A stretch of DNA of 64,000 nucleotides from Acidobacteriota bacterium (GCA_028749115.1 JAQURD010000001.1:1-64000), one strand, 5' to 3'; shown: positions 33,647 to 43,387, numbered from the stretch's first letter. Made by a program: numbers and translations. Notes: generated by a model from the sequence alone, not told the origin.

Positions 33647-33822
33647 CAGGCTGACCTCCGGATTAATATAGAGAGAGGTGCCAAATTTGCAGCCCGGGAT
33701 ACAGTCCACTGGATGGAGGATTTCTTTGTTCGTGGTAGTGAACCAGAAACTAATACTGGTGGTGATAAAGGCAACCAGCCACGGAACTTCTTTTTGGGGG
33801 GAAACTCAATTCTTACTATCAT
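33646..33822 (-). CDS. Leader frame 2 overlapping the mgtA start (58 aa)
   Basis: ATG at 33822 with GGAGG (33836-33832) 9 nt upstream. The 58-codon frame is proline-bearing (IEFPPKKK, SPPVLV, SLPRT) and its TGA overlaps the mgtA ATG as TGATG, the classic arrangement for translational coupling. Its ribosome site lies in the 3' arm of the hairpin at 33876-33826. No known protein is recognised; it may be a regulatory leader peptide. Confidence 0.45.
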   Translation of the reverse strand: MIVRIEFPPKKKFRGWLPLSPPVLVSGSLPRTKKSSIQWTVSRAANLAPLSILIRRSA

Positions 33823-33825
33823 CAG

Positions 33826-33876
33826 GATTCACCTCCGTCAGCCGGACCTGCCTGAGATTCAGGCCGGAGGTGAATC
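33826..33876 (-). promoter_or_regulatory. Hairpin sequestering a ribosome site ahead of mgtA
   Basis: A perfect 12-bp inverted repeat, GATTCACCTCCG (33876-33865 on the reverse strand) and CGGAGGTGAATC (33837-33826), with an inner 6-bp stem GCCTGA/TCAGGC. The 3' arm contains the GGAGG of leader frame 2. The 5' arm begins two bases after the stop of leader frame 1, so a ribosome at that stop would open the hairpin. Confidence 0.6.
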
Positions 33877-33878
33877 GT

Positions 33879-33989
33879 TTATGGTCTCATTCTGTCGGCC
33901 AGTGAACGACTAACCTGCCAGCCTGCACCCTTCAATTGACAATAAAAGGCTGCCTGGCTGCCACCTGGGCTTCCGTCGTCATCGTTCAT
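33879..33989 (-). CDS. Leader frame 1 (36 aa) upstream of the mgtA hairpin
   Basis: ATG at 33989, AGAGG (34003-33999) about 9 nt upstream. The 36-residue product starts MNDDDGSPGGSQAAF, an acidic/Gly/Pro stretch of the type that destabilises ribosomes at low Mg in enterobacterial mgt leaders; the likeness is functional speculation. It stops at 33879, two bases before the hairpin. Confidence 0.4.
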   Translation of the reverse strand: MNDDDGSPGGSQAAFYCQLKGAGWQVSRSLADRMRP

Positions 33990-34201
33990 ATCATTTAGCC
34001 TCTTTAGTATTATAATTTAATAATAAAAGTTATTTTCATACTTAAACTTATACGGATAGAAGCGGTATGTCAAGGCCATAGAGAAAGAATAACAAATAAA
34101 ATTTTTGATCCTGGAAAAGAAAGAAATAAAAGGTTGACGGATAGTATTCCAAATTGTTATTCTACGAATAGAAGTAGATAATTCTTAATAGTAGAGATTT
34201 T
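33990..34201. other. Divergent promoter region of mgtA leader and SBBP gene
   Basis: AT-rich. A palindromic ATTATAAT at 34009-34016 offers a TATAAT on either strand; on the reverse strand its start point would leave a very short leader before leader frame 1. No firm -35 was found for either direction. Confidence 0.35.
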
Positions 34202-34219
34202 ATGGCGCAGGGGGTAAAA

Positions 34220-37200
34220 ATGAATGTAAAAACTAGAGACTTGATAAGACAATCAAAGCTGGTAATACCGATTCTGGTTACAGCCATGGCGGGCATCCTG
34301 CTCATCGCCGGGACATTTGCAGATGGCCAACAAGCTCAATCAGTAAGCCAGCCAGGCCAGAATGAGCTGAAAGCATCTTCTCCGGCTGTGCCGGTCTCAT
34401 TTAACAAGGGGAAGAATTGGCTTGTTTATTTCATTCCCAATGAGGGCCAAATTGATAACCGTGTAAAATATTATATTGCTGGTAAAGAAAAAAATATTTA
34501 TTTTACAGACGATGGTTTAACCATCTCACTCTTCGGGTTTGATCAGTCTGGTGAATCAGATGGAGAGCTTCAAACTAAACGGCAGACAATCCGGCTTGAT
34601 TTTGTCGGTGCTAATGATTTCAGCCAGCCGGCAGGAACAAAGCCTGAGAATGGCCCGGTTTATTCTTTTTTTAGAGGAAAGCCTGAAAACTGGAAGACAG
34701 GGCTGGCCGCCTGCCAGCAGGTTGAATACCGGGAAGTGTGGCCCGGGGTTGACCTGACTTTTTATGGAGAAGAGAGCTGTCTAAAATCAGAATTTATCAT
34801 CAGGCCAGAAACGGATGTTTCATCTATCAGAATGAAATATTCCGGAGCGACCGGCGTCAGTCTAAATAGAAATGGTGAGCTTCAGATTGTGACAGAAGCA
34901 GGTGAGTTTTTTGACGAGCCGCCTCTGGCCTATCAAGTAAAAAACGGACAAAAAGTATCAGTCAGCGTTGAATATGTAATTTATGATGAGAAGACTGAAG
35001 CTTCTGGCCTGGTCTCAATAAATTATGGCTTTAGGGTGGGCGAGTATGACAGGTCGCTTCCACTTATCATTGATCCGGCTATTTTAATTTACAGCGGCTA
35101 TTTAGGCGGTTTATCCAATGACCGGGCTATGGCCGTAGCTGTTGATAGTCTGGGTAATTCTTATATTACCGGCTGGACTGGTTCTATGGATTTTCCTACT
35201 GTCATTGGGCCGGAACTGGTGTTCAATGGCCCTTCCCCGGGGACAGATGCTTTTGTTGCCAAAGTCAACCCTTCCGGGCAACTGGTTTATTGCGGTTACT
35301 TAGGTGGAGGTTATAATGACGGCGGTACAGGCATTGCAGTTGATAGTTCCGGTTACGCTTATATCTGTGGTTATACTTTTTCTCCTGATTTTCCGGTTTT
35401 AGTTGGCCCGGATACAAGCTACAATGGCAACATTACTCAGTTTAGTGATGCCTTTATCGCCAAGTTAAGTCCGGCTGGAAATACTCTGATTTATAGCAGC
35501 TATCTTGGTGGAGCTGCCGATGACTTAGCCTATGCAGTGGCCATAGATACTTCTGGCCGGGCTTACTTAGTGGGCACAACCAAAAGCAGTGATTTCCCGG
35601 CGATAGTCGGGCCTGATAAAAGCTATAATGGAGGGGAAGATGTCTTTGTGACCAGGGTAGCCGCAGCTGCCAATACTTTCGAATTTAGTGGTTTTATTGG
35701 TGGCAGTCAGAATGATACCGGTTGCTGGCTGGCTTTAGACAGCAGTAACAATATTTATGTTACCGGTTATACTAACTCGACTCCTGGCCACAAGTTTCCG
35801 GTGAAAGTTGGACCAAAATTAACCCATTCTGGAGGGTGGGATGCCTTTGTGGCCAAGGTTATCTCTTCAGGTTCATCTTTGATCTACTGTGGTTATATCG
35901 GGGGAACAGGAGATGATTATGGAACGGGCATTGCTGTGGATAGTGCTGGCTGTGCCTATGTAACTGGTACTACCTTATCTTCCAGTGGATTTCCTGCCAG
36001 CGGTGGTCCTGACACCACCTATAATGGCGGTGGCGACGCCTATCTGGCCAAGGTTAAGGCTGATGGCTCATCCCTGGTTTATGCCGGATTTCTGGGCGGT
36101 GGGCTTGGCGATTTTGGCCTATCAGTAGCTGTTAATTCAGCCGGAGAAGCTGTAGTTGCTGGAGCCACGGATTCCAGTGACTTCCCGTTAGCTGGCAGCA
36201 GCTATTTCACTTATGCCGGCGGCCGGGATTCTTTTATGACGGTAGTTGGGGCCAGCGGGTCAGGAATTCAATATTCAACCTACCTGGGAGGCAGTGGAAA
36301 TGAGGAGGCTAATGGGGTAGCTCTTGATAACCATGGCTTTGGCTATCTGACCGGTTTTACTACCTCCCCTAATTTTCCAACTCTGGTCGGACCGTTTTTA
36401 GAGCCACCAGCGGGCAGCGGTTACTTAATTGAAGATGCTTTTATCAGCCGGCTTAAATTGCCTCCAGCGAGGCCTGTCAATTTAAGAAAGACCTCTGCTT
36501 CTCAAACCGAAATCAGCCTGGCCTGGAATGATACTTCGGAGAACGAAGATGGCTTTAAGCTTGAGAGAAAAACAAGCAGCACGAGCTGGGCTCAAATCGC
36601 CAGCCTGGGACCTAATGTAACTGTCTATACAGATAGCGGCCTTAATGAAGGGACAAGTTATTTTTACCGGGTAAAGGCCTATAACAATGCCGGCGAATCA
36701 GCTTATTCAAATGAACTTAATGTTCTAACTACTCCCGCTGCTCCGGCCAATCTGACGGCCGAAGTTATTAATGAAAGAAAGGTTAACCTGTCCTGGCAGG
36801 ACAAGTCGGGCGGAGAAGAAGGGTTCAGGCTGGAGAGAAAAGCAGGCAGCGGCAACTGGGGCACAGTGGCTACTCTCCCGGCTAATACTACTGCTTATTC
36901 AGATACAACTGTGGTTGAAACCACGACCTATACTTACCGGGTTTTTGCTTTTAATGCTGGCGGTGATTCTCCTTCTTCTAATGAAGTTTCAGTGACAACT
37001 CCGGCTCTGACCATTCCATTAGCACCTTCAGACCTTCAGGCTACACCTTTGTCCTATTCTCAAGTGAGGTTAAGCTGGACGGATAATTCTTTTAATGAAG
37101 AAGGATTTAAAATAGAAAGAAAAGAAGGAAGTGGCGGCACCTATCAGCAGGTTGGAACAACCGGCGAAGGGGTAACTACCTATAATGACAGTGGATTAGC

Positions 37201-38002
37201 CGAGATGACTGCCTACTATTATCGGGTAAGAGCTTTTAATGCTGCCGGCAATTCAGCCTATTCAAATGAAGCTACGGTGACCACTCCAGAAAATAAGCCA
37301 AAAATAAGACTGCCTATCGGCGAGGTGGCTTTTGGCCAGGTAAATGTCTGTGAATATCAGGATTTGACCACAACTATTTATAATGATGGCGGAGCTGAGC
37401 TGATCATCACGGCTGTGGCCAGAAGCTCTGGTTCAACATATTTTACTTATGCTGGTCCGGCTTTGCCTCTAACCATTTCTCCGCTTAGCTCGAAGACGGT
37501 AACGATCAGATTTTCGCCGCTAAGCACCGGGGCCGAGAGTGCTACTTTTAATGTAGACTCAAATGATCCGAATAATCCGACTGCTGCTTTGAATGCCTCT
37601 GGCACAGGCTTTATTCCCACTATCACCATTGAACTGGGAGTCGAAAGACGGACAGAAAGAGTCTGGATTATCAGGCGGGATTATGGCCGGATAACGGTGG
37701 TGGTCAATAAATCTGCTCCTTTTACGGTGACGAAATATAGACTGTGGCGTAAGATAAGCGGTGGAAGTTATGAATTGAGAAAGGAATTTACTGAAAGTGA
37801 ATTAAGCTATGGCCACCTTGTTTATCTTGATACTTATCTGGATAAGGGGAAGAATTATATTTACCGCTTTGAAGCAGTTGATTGCACTGGCCTGGTTATT
37901 GCCAGCTCAGATGAGGTGGGTACTCAGGCAATTTTAACACCTGACGGGCTGGCTCCCCGGTCTCAGGGGAAAAGAGAAGATAAGGTGCGCCGTGCGCCAT
38001 AG
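34220..38002 (+). CDS. Giant secreted SBBP-repeat protein with fibronectin III and ASPM/Hydin-type domains
   Basis: The ATG at 34220 has GGGGG 5 nt upstream; an ATG at 34202 would add six residues. About 1260 residues. A signal peptide or anchor (LVIPILVTAMAGILLIAGTFA) is followed by a DUF7948-type domain (about 55-290; IPNEGQIDNRVKYYIAG, YREVWPGVDLTFYG). Eight or so SBBP beta-propeller repeats follow (about 290-755), each of the type YLGGxxxDxxxxIAVDSxGxxYxTG. Three fibronectin type III domains (about 760-1060; SLAWNDTSENEDGFKLERK and two like it) and an ASPM/SPD-2/Hydin-type Ig domain (VAFGQVNVCEYQDLTTTI...) come next, then a basic C-terminus. Probably an exported adhesin or surface protein; no catalytic site is seen. 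Confidence 0.88.
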   Translation: MNVKTRDLIRQSKLVIPILVTAMAGILLIAGTFADGQQAQSVSQPGQNELKASSPAVPVSFNKGKNWLVYFIPNEGQIDNRVKYYIAGKEKNIYFTDDGLTISLFGFDQSGESDGELQTKRQTIRLDFVGANDFSQPAGTKPENGPVYSFFRGKPENWKTGLAACQQVEYREVWPGVDLTFYGEESCLKSEFIIRPETDVSSIRMKYSGATGVSLNRNGELQIVTEAGEFFDEPPLAYQVKNGQKVSVSVEYVIYDEKTEASGLVSINYGFRVGEYDRSLPLIIDPAILIYSGYLGGLSNDRAMAVAVDSLGNSYITGWTGSMDFPTVIGPELVFNGPSPGTDAFVAKVNPSGQLVYCGYLGGGYNDGGTGIAVDSSGYAYICGYTFSPDFPVLVGPDTSYNGNITQFSDAFIAKLSPAGNTLIYSSYLGGAADDLAYAVAIDTSGRAYLVGTTKSSDFPAIVGPDKSYNGGEDVFVTRVAAAANTFEFSGFIGGSQNDTGCWLALDSSNNIYVTGYTNSTPGHKFPVKVGPKLTHSGGWDAFVAKVISSGSSLIYCGYIGGTGDDYGTGIAVDSAGCAYVTGTTLSSSGFPASGGPDTTYNGGGDAYLAKVKADGSSLVYAGFLGGGLGDFGLSVAVNSAGEAVVAGATDSSDFPLAGSSYFTYAGGRDSFMTVVGASGSGIQYSTYLGGSGNEEANGVALDNHGFGYLTGFTTSPNFPTLVGPFLEPPAGSGYLIEDAFISRLKLPPARPVNLRKTSASQTEISLAWNDTSENEDGFKLERKTSSTSWAQIASLGPNVTVYTDSGLNEGTSYFYRVKAYNNAGESAYSNELNVLTTPAAPANLTAEVINERKVNLSWQDKSGGEEGFRLERKAGSGNWGTVATLPANTTAYSDTTVVETTTYTYRVFAFNAGGDSPSSNEVSVTTPALTIPLAPSDLQATPLSYSQVRLSWTDNSFNEEGFKIERKEGSGGTYQQVGTTGEGVTTYNDSGLAEMTAYYYRVRAFNAAGNSAYSNEATVTTPENKPKIRLPIGEVAFGQVNVCEYQDLTTTIYNDGGAELIITAVARSSGSTYFTYAGPALPLTISPLSSKTVTIRFSPLSTGAESATFNVDSNDPNNPTAALNASGTGFIPTITIELGVERRTERVWIIRRDYGRITVVVNKSAPFTVTKYRLWRKISGGSYELRKEFTESELSYGHLVYLDTYLDKGKNYIYRFEAVDCTGLVIASSDEVGTQAILTPDGLAPRSQGKREDKVRRAP

Positions 38003-38030
38003 CTATGATTTTTCAAATCAATGAGAATTA

Positions 38031-40133
38031 ATGATTAGGTGGCCGGGATTAACAAAAGCTAAGACTGCACTCAGAACAGATTTTAATTTTATCTGGCTTC
38101 TGATATTTATTTTGCTCGTCTGGCCTGGCCTTGTTTATTCTGCTTACGCCTGGAGTGGGACAGCTGCCGAAGGAGCGAGCATAGCAGGGGATATAAGCAA
38201 CCCAGTTAACAATGGCCTCCGCCAGATAAGAGTTCAATTACTGGCCGATGACGATTTAAACCACTCCCCAGAAGCTATGAACCGGGTGGAATCAAGCCTG
38301 GCAGAAATTTCAGATGAATTTGAATCTCTTTTTGGCCTGACTTTTATTCCTGCCGGCTGGTCTTCCTGGGAGGCAGATAAAGGCAGCCATAATATTCAGG
38401 AGCTGGTAGAAAAATCTAATTTGTTCCTGCCGGGGAAAAAAGCCGATTTAGTGCTGGCGGTAACCGCCCGGACTAATCTTCAGCCTGAATATTCAGGGCT
38501 GGCCTTATTTAGAAATTCGGTAGTAATTATTGTTTATACTTCTGACCGGACAAAACTCAGGAAACTCATCAAGCATGAATTTGGCCACGTCTTTGGGGCT
38601 GTTCATGTTCCGGAGCCAGCTTCTGTTATGAGCTGTTCGGGAAAAGGAGATGATTTTGATGCCAGTAATCAGGCAATAATCAAGCTTATGCGGGAAAGGA
38701 GCTTTGAGTCTCTGGCTAATCCTTTTCCACTTGATATTCGTATGCATGTCGAAAAAACATATCTACAGATTAGAGAAAATATAAGACAATTAAGCCAGGT
38801 AAAACCGCTACTGGCACCTGTCCCCGCCGGTGAAGCCAGCGAGCAGACTCGATGCCTGAGTGATGTTTTTCTGATGTTAGCCCAGATTGAATTAGAAAAG
38901 AATGATTATCAGCGGGCAATAAATTTTTGTGAAGAGGCTTTGAGGCTTGCTCCATCTGATCTGGAAGCGATGAACCTTCAAGCGGTATCCTTCAGGCAGG
39001 CAGGAAGGCTGCAAGAGGCTGTTAACCTTTATAAGTTAATCCTGGATATTAAACCTGATTCTTCCGATGCCTTATATAACCTGGGCATAGCTTTGAGCCA
39101 GTTAAACCAGTTTGCTGAAGCAGAAAAAGCCTATCTGGAGGCGATAAGAATTAATCCTTATCTGGCTCAAGCCCGTCATAATCTTGGTGATCTCTATTTT
39201 AAACAGGGCAGGCTGGATGAAGCGGAGGAACAATTTTTTAAGGCCATTGAAATCTTTCCGGCTTATACCTCAGCCTATTTGAATCTGGGAGAAATTTACT
39301 GGCGGGAAAAAAATGGCCAGAAGGCAAGGCAATACGCTGAAAAGGCTTTATCGCTTGAGCCAGAGTCGAGCCAGGCCATGAATCTGCTGGGCAATATCCT
39401 TCGTCAGAGTGGAAAACCAGATGAGGCTATCGGTGAATATCAAAAGGCACTCGAGAGGGCACCTGAATCTGCCCAGGTTTATTATAACCTGGGAATCAGC
39501 CTGATTGATCTGGGCCGCTGGACTGAAGCCAGAAATTGCTTTGAACAGGCCATTAAAATCAACTTCAATATGGCTGAAGCTTATGGCGGACTTGGCCTGT
39601 GCTATTTGCACGAGGGAGAGATGAAGGAAGCTATCAGATTTCTATTAAAAGCCAGAGAACTCGGTTTTAAAGACCCGGCTCTCAGTGTAAATCTCAGCTA
39701 TGCTTACCTGAATATAAAGGATTGGCAAAAAGCCGAGGAGGAAGCCAGGCAAGGGGTAGCCCTTCAGCCTGGCCTGAGTCTTGCCTATAATAACCTGGGC
39801 ATTGCCCTGGCTCAGCAGAATAAGTTTGAAGAAGCCAGAACAGTTCTGGAAAAAGCATTAAACCTTGACCCGCAAGACGTGGAGGCTGTTATTAATTTAG
39901 CCATGGTAGAGCTGTCACTTAAAAATGAGGAGCGGGCCCTGGAGCTTTTTCTAAAGGCCCTGGCCCTGGATCCTGAAGACAGCCAGAAAGGATTAATTGA
40001 TAATAATATTGCCGTGATTTATTATCATCAGGGTAAGTATCATTTGAGCTGGGAATTTGCTCAGAAAGCCCTTCAGGCAGGTTTTAAAGTTAATGAAGCC
40101 TGGCTTAATGATTTAAAGGAAAAATTAAATTAG
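38031..40133 (+). CDS. Metzincin-like zinc protease fused to TPR repeats
   Basis: A 700-residue protein. One N-terminal membrane helix or signal peptide (IWLLIFILLVWPGLVYSAYA). Residues of about 65-215 look like an archaemetzincin/matrixin-type catalytic domain: the extended zinc motif HEFGHVFGAVH (182-192) is followed by a Met-turn candidate SVM (198-200). From about 275 to the end at least eleven TPR units follow (e.g. SDALYNLGIALSQLNQFAEAEKAYLEAIRINP). The gene starts 28 bp after the SBBP gene and they are likely co-transcribed. A periplasmic or surface protease whose TPR array recruits substrate is inferred; such fusion is uncommon. Confidence 0.85.
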   Translation: MIRWPGLTKAKTALRTDFNFIWLLIFILLVWPGLVYSAYAWSGTAAEGASIAGDISNPVNNGLRQIRVQLLADDDLNHSPEAMNRVESSLAEISDEFESLFGLTFIPAGWSSWEADKGSHNIQELVEKSNLFLPGKKADLVLAVTARTNLQPEYSGLALFRNSVVIIVYTSDRTKLRKLIKHEFGHVFGAVHVPEPASVMSCSGKGDDFDASNQAIIKLMRERSFESLANPFPLDIRMHVEKTYLQIRENIRQLSQVKPLLAPVPAGEASEQTRCLSDVFLMLAQIELEKNDYQRAINFCEEALRLAPSDLEAMNLQAVSFRQAGRLQEAVNLYKLILDIKPDSSDALYNLGIALSQLNQFAEAEKAYLEAIRINPYLAQARHNLGDLYFKQGRLDEAEEQFFKAIEIFPAYTSAYLNLGEIYWREKNGQKARQYAEKALSLEPESSQAMNLLGNILRQSGKPDEAIGEYQKALERAPESAQVYYNLGISLIDLGRWTEARNCFEQAIKINFNMAEAYGGLGLCYLHEGEMKEAIRFLLKARELGFKDPALSVNLSYAYLNIKDWQKAEEEARQGVALQPGLSLAYNNLGIALAQQNKFEEARTVLEKALNLDPQDVEAVINLAMVELSLKNEERALELFLKALALDPEDSQKGLIDNNIAVIYYHQGKYHLSWEFAQKALQAGFKVNEAWLNDLKEKLN

Positions 40134-40394
40134 AGTTAAAAAGCCAGTTATAAAACTATAAGAGGAAGAAAGCCTTCGCTCTTTATCATGGTTTTCGATT
40201 TCCTTTTATAGAAGAACGGATTAATCTGGCCATTTACATCCCCGTGCAAAAATATAAAAAAAGAAAAAGGTATTTGTTCTGGAAGAAAACTTTGCTTTTA
40301 GCGTCAAAAGCAATAGGCTAATTATATTATAGGCTAAAGAATTTTATAAGTTATTGATAATAAAATAAATGAAAAAAATATCAGGAGAGGCATA

Positions 40395-42035
40395 ATGGTC
40401 AGGAAGAGGCTTATAGTTAGATCTGGGTTAACTTGTGTTCTTTGGTTATTAATTTTTTTAAGCCAGGTGAACATTACCCTGGTCCCGGCGGGCTATGCTC
40501 AGGACAGGAGCTCAACGGAGCTGTCATCATCGGGGGGAGAGATAAATAGAATGGAACTTTCTCTTGATGACTGCCTTCTTAAAGCCATGCGAAATAATCT
40601 TAATCTGAAGGCAGAGATGATTACGCCTCAAATAGCTGATAAAAATGTGACTTTAGCCAGTGAAAAATTTATTCCGTCAATTAATTTCAATTATAATAAT
40701 CAAAACACAAAGACTGCTTCTTACTCTTTTCTTGAGGCTTCTGATGTGGTGGTCACCAAGCAGGATGATTATACCATTCAGCTTTCTGAAAATCTCCCAA
40801 CAGGTGGCTCCTTTTCAGCCAGCCTTTATAGCTATGTCAATGATAGCAATCGTAGTTTTCAGACGATTAATCCTCGCTTTGGGAGCACCCTTCGTTTGAA
40901 CTTTAGCCAGCCCCTCCTGCGTGATTTTGGCCTGAAGTACGGCCGGCGGGATATTATTGTCGCCGGTTACAGCCAGGAAATATCTGAAGAGAATTTTCAA
41001 AAGATTCTTGAGGAGACGATTTATGATGTTGAGCTTGCTTACTGGAATCTGGTTTATGCCAGGGAAAATCTTAAAGTCCGCCAGCAATCACTAAGACTGG
41101 CTCAAGAGCTTCTGGAAAAAAACAAGGTCGAAATAGAAGCAGGAACCTTGCCTCCGATTGAACTTCTAACCGCTGAAAGCGAAGTCAGCACCCGCCAGGC
41201 TGATATTCTGGAGGCCGAAGCCCTGGTCAAGAATTATGAGGACCAGTTGAAAGCAGTCATTAACCTGGCGGCGGAAACGGAGATGGCCAAAAAGGTTCAG
41301 ATTATTCCCACTGATTCTCCCTCAGTTGAAAAAAGGGACATCACTTATGAAGAAGCCTTTAATATTGCCCTGGAAAAGCGGCCAGATCTCGAGGCAGTTA
41401 GAACCGAGGTGAAAAACAAGGAATTCAATTTCGGTTATGCTAAAAACCAGCTATTACCCAACCTTCAATTTGTACTTGGCTACTGGAGCCCGGGGATCTC
41501 TGGAGATCAATTACTATATCAAGATGATAATCCTCTATCGGGAGTGATCATTGGCAAGATACCAGGAAAAAAGTCAGATGCTTTAAAGGATGCTTTTAAT
41601 TTTAAATATAAGAACTGGTCAATTGGCCTGACCTTAACCCTGCCGCTGAGCAATGTTGTGACCAGAGCTAATTATGCCCAGGCCAAACTCAATCTGGAAC
41701 AAGCCAGGCTGAAGCTTAAAAGCCAGCAGTTGCAGCTTGACCTGGAAATTGCCAATGCCGTCAGAGCCGTTGAAACTAACTACCAACGAGCCCTGGCCTA
41801 CCGCACAGCCCGCGAGTTGGCCGAACAGAAACTCACGGCGGAAGAGGAAAAGTTTAAAGTCGGCCTGAGTACCAACTATCTCGTTCTTCAGTACCAGCGG
41901 GATCTGGCCAATGCCCAGACAATGGAACTGAAGGCCCTGATTGATTACAACGTCTCTTTAGCTTACCTTGACCAGGTCATGGGCGCCGGCCGTGAGCGCC
42001 AGCAAGTTTCTGTTTTAGATATGAGTATGGAATAA
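40395..42035 (+). CDS. TolC-family outer-membrane efflux protein
   Basis: A 546-residue protein with a signal peptide (ending near GYAQDRSS) and the duplicated helix-strand organisation of TolC (OEP): LSLDDCLLKAMRNNLNLKAE and, in the second half, TYEEAFNIALEKRPDLEAVRTEVKNKE, each followed by long coiled coils (e.g. ETIYDVELAYWNLVYARENLKV). Extra aromatic beta segments (FNYNNQNTKTASYSFLEAS) are barrel strands. It heads a three-gene export operon with the genes at 42092 and 43388 and has AGGAGAGG 6 nt from the ATG. Confidence 0.92.
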   Translation: MVRKRLIVRSGLTCVLWLLIFLSQVNITLVPAGYAQDRSSTELSSSGGEINRMELSLDDCLLKAMRNNLNLKAEMITPQIADKNVTLASEKFIPSINFNYNNQNTKTASYSFLEASDVVVTKQDDYTIQLSENLPTGGSFSASLYSYVNDSNRSFQTINPRFGSTLRLNFSQPLLRDFGLKYGRRDIIVAGYSQEISEENFQKILEETIYDVELAYWNLVYARENLKVRQQSLRLAQELLEKNKVEIEAGTLPPIELLTAESEVSTRQADILEAEALVKNYEDQLKAVINLAAETEMAKKVQIIPTDSPSVEKRDITYEEAFNIALEKRPDLEAVRTEVKNKEFNFGYAKNQLLPNLQFVLGYWSPGISGDQLLYQDDNPLSGVIIGKIPGKKSDALKDAFNFKYKNWSIGLTLTLPLSNVVTRANYAQAKLNLEQARLKLKSQQLQLDLEIANAVRAVETNYQRALAYRTARELAEQKLTAEEEKFKVGLSTNYLVLQYQRDLANAQTMELKALIDYNVSLAYLDQVMGAGRERQQVSVLDMSME

Positions 42036-42091
42036 TTCTGGCTAGATATTTAGATATTAAAGATAAACTGGATGAGGAGACAGACAGAGAA

Positions 42092-43333
42092 ATGAAATTA
42101 CTGGAAAAAGTCAAAAAAATGAGTCTTACTCAGAAGGTACTCCTGCTAGCTGGAGGCCTGTTGATAGTCTTGCTATTATGGAGAGTTGGGCAGGTTATTT
42201 TTAAGGAAGCCCAGGCAACTAACGGCCGCCAGCCAGCCGTGGCTGTTGTTTTGAGCCGCATAGAGAATGGCTTGATCAGGGATGTCGGCCGGTTTTCTGG
42301 CACCTTAATTCCCAAATCTCAATTTGTCGTTGCCCCGAAGGTTTCCGGCAAGCTTAAAAAGCTTTATGTAGATATAGGAGATAAAGTCACGCGGGGGCAG
42401 GTTGTGGCTCAGCTTGATGATGATGAATACCAGCAGCAGGTTGCCCAGGCTGAAGCGGACCTGAAGGTGGCCAGAGCAAATTTCGAGGAGGCCAGGAGTG
42501 CTCTTGAGCTGGCTAAAAAAGACCTGGAAAGAGCTGTGACTCTTCACGTGAAAGGCATTTATTCCGATGCTCAGTACGATGCTGCTCAGGCCCGGTATCA
42601 ATCCCAGGAAGCTGGGTTTAAGGTAGCCGAAGCTCAGGTGGCTAACCGTGAGGCAGCTCTGGAAACTGCCCGGCTACGGCTTTCTTATACCCGGATTATT
42701 GCTACCTGGGAAACCGGGGGAAATGTTCGCTATGTAGGTGAAAGATATGTTGATGAAGGAGCCTTGCTTTCAGTTAATACTTCCATTATTTCGATAGTCG
42801 AGCTTCAGCCAATTACGGCTGTGATTTATGCCACCGATAAGGAATACTTCAGGATAAAAGTCGGGCAGGAAGTGATTGTTGCTTCTGGTGTCTTTCCTGA
42901 CAGAGTATTCCATGGCCAGGTAACGCGAGTCGCACCGCTGCTCAGAGAAACGACCAGGCAGGCGAGGGTAGAAGTTGATATCAACAATGAAGATAATTTC
43001 CTGAAGCCCGGTATGTTTGTCAATGTTGAGATTGAGTTTGACCGCAGGGAAAATGCTTTAATGGTTCCCTATAGTGCCATTGTTAGCCGGGGCAATTTGC
43101 AGGGTGTCTTTCTAGCTGACCTAGAAAATAAGAAGGCCTATTTCAAGCCTGTAAAAACAGGAATTGTGGAAGGAGAAAAGGCAGAAGTAATTGAGCCATC
43201 TGACCTTTCTGGCTTTGTGGTTACTCTGGGGCAGCATCTACTGCAGAATGGCATGGGTATCATTCTGCCGGAGACAGGCGTCCAGGCTGATAGCTCTCAG
43301 TCAGGCAACGAATTTTCTAGAGCACGCAGTTAA
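42092..43333 (+). CDS. RND efflux periplasmic adaptor (membrane fusion protein)
   Basis: A 413-residue adaptor: one N-terminal membrane helix (VLLLAGGLLIVLLLW), lipoyl half-motifs KVSGKLKKLYVDIGDKV and the second half IATWETGGNVRYVGERYVDEGA around a coiled-coil hairpin (about 110-170), then beta-barrel (EVIVASGVFPDRVFHGQVTRVAPLL) and membrane-proximal domains. It bridges the RND pump and the TolC-like pore. It starts 56 bp after the TolC gene and stops 54 bp before the pump gene. Confidence 0.93.
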   Translation: MKLLEKVKKMSLTQKVLLLAGGLLIVLLLWRVGQVIFKEAQATNGRQPAVAVVLSRIENGLIRDVGRFSGTLIPKSQFVVAPKVSGKLKKLYVDIGDKVTRGQVVAQLDDDEYQQQVAQAEADLKVARANFEEARSALELAKKDLERAVTLHVKGIYSDAQYDAAQARYQSQEAGFKVAEAQVANREAALETARLRLSYTRIIATWETGGNVRYVGERYVDEGALLSVNTSIISIVELQPITAVIYATDKEYFRIKVGQEVIVASGVFPDRVFHGQVTRVAPLLRETTRQARVEVDINNEDNFLKPGMFVNVEIEFDRRENALMVPYSAIVSRGNLQGVFLADLENKKAYFKPVKTGIVEGEKAEVIEPSDLSGFVVTLGQHLLQNGMGIILPETGVQADSSQSGNEFSRARS

Positions 43334-43387
43334 CCTGAATGGCTTTAATTTGTCTTTCGATTATTCATCTAATTAAGGGAGAGAAGA

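Noticed and set aside
32827-33709. Two separate small membrane-protein genes
   Set aside because: They are the N- and C-terminal ends of one mgtA-type ATPase with the middle deleted.
33710-33989. M-box (ykoK) magnesium riboswitch before mgtA
   Set aside because: None of the conserved M-box blocks are visible; the region is better explained by short frames and a hairpin.
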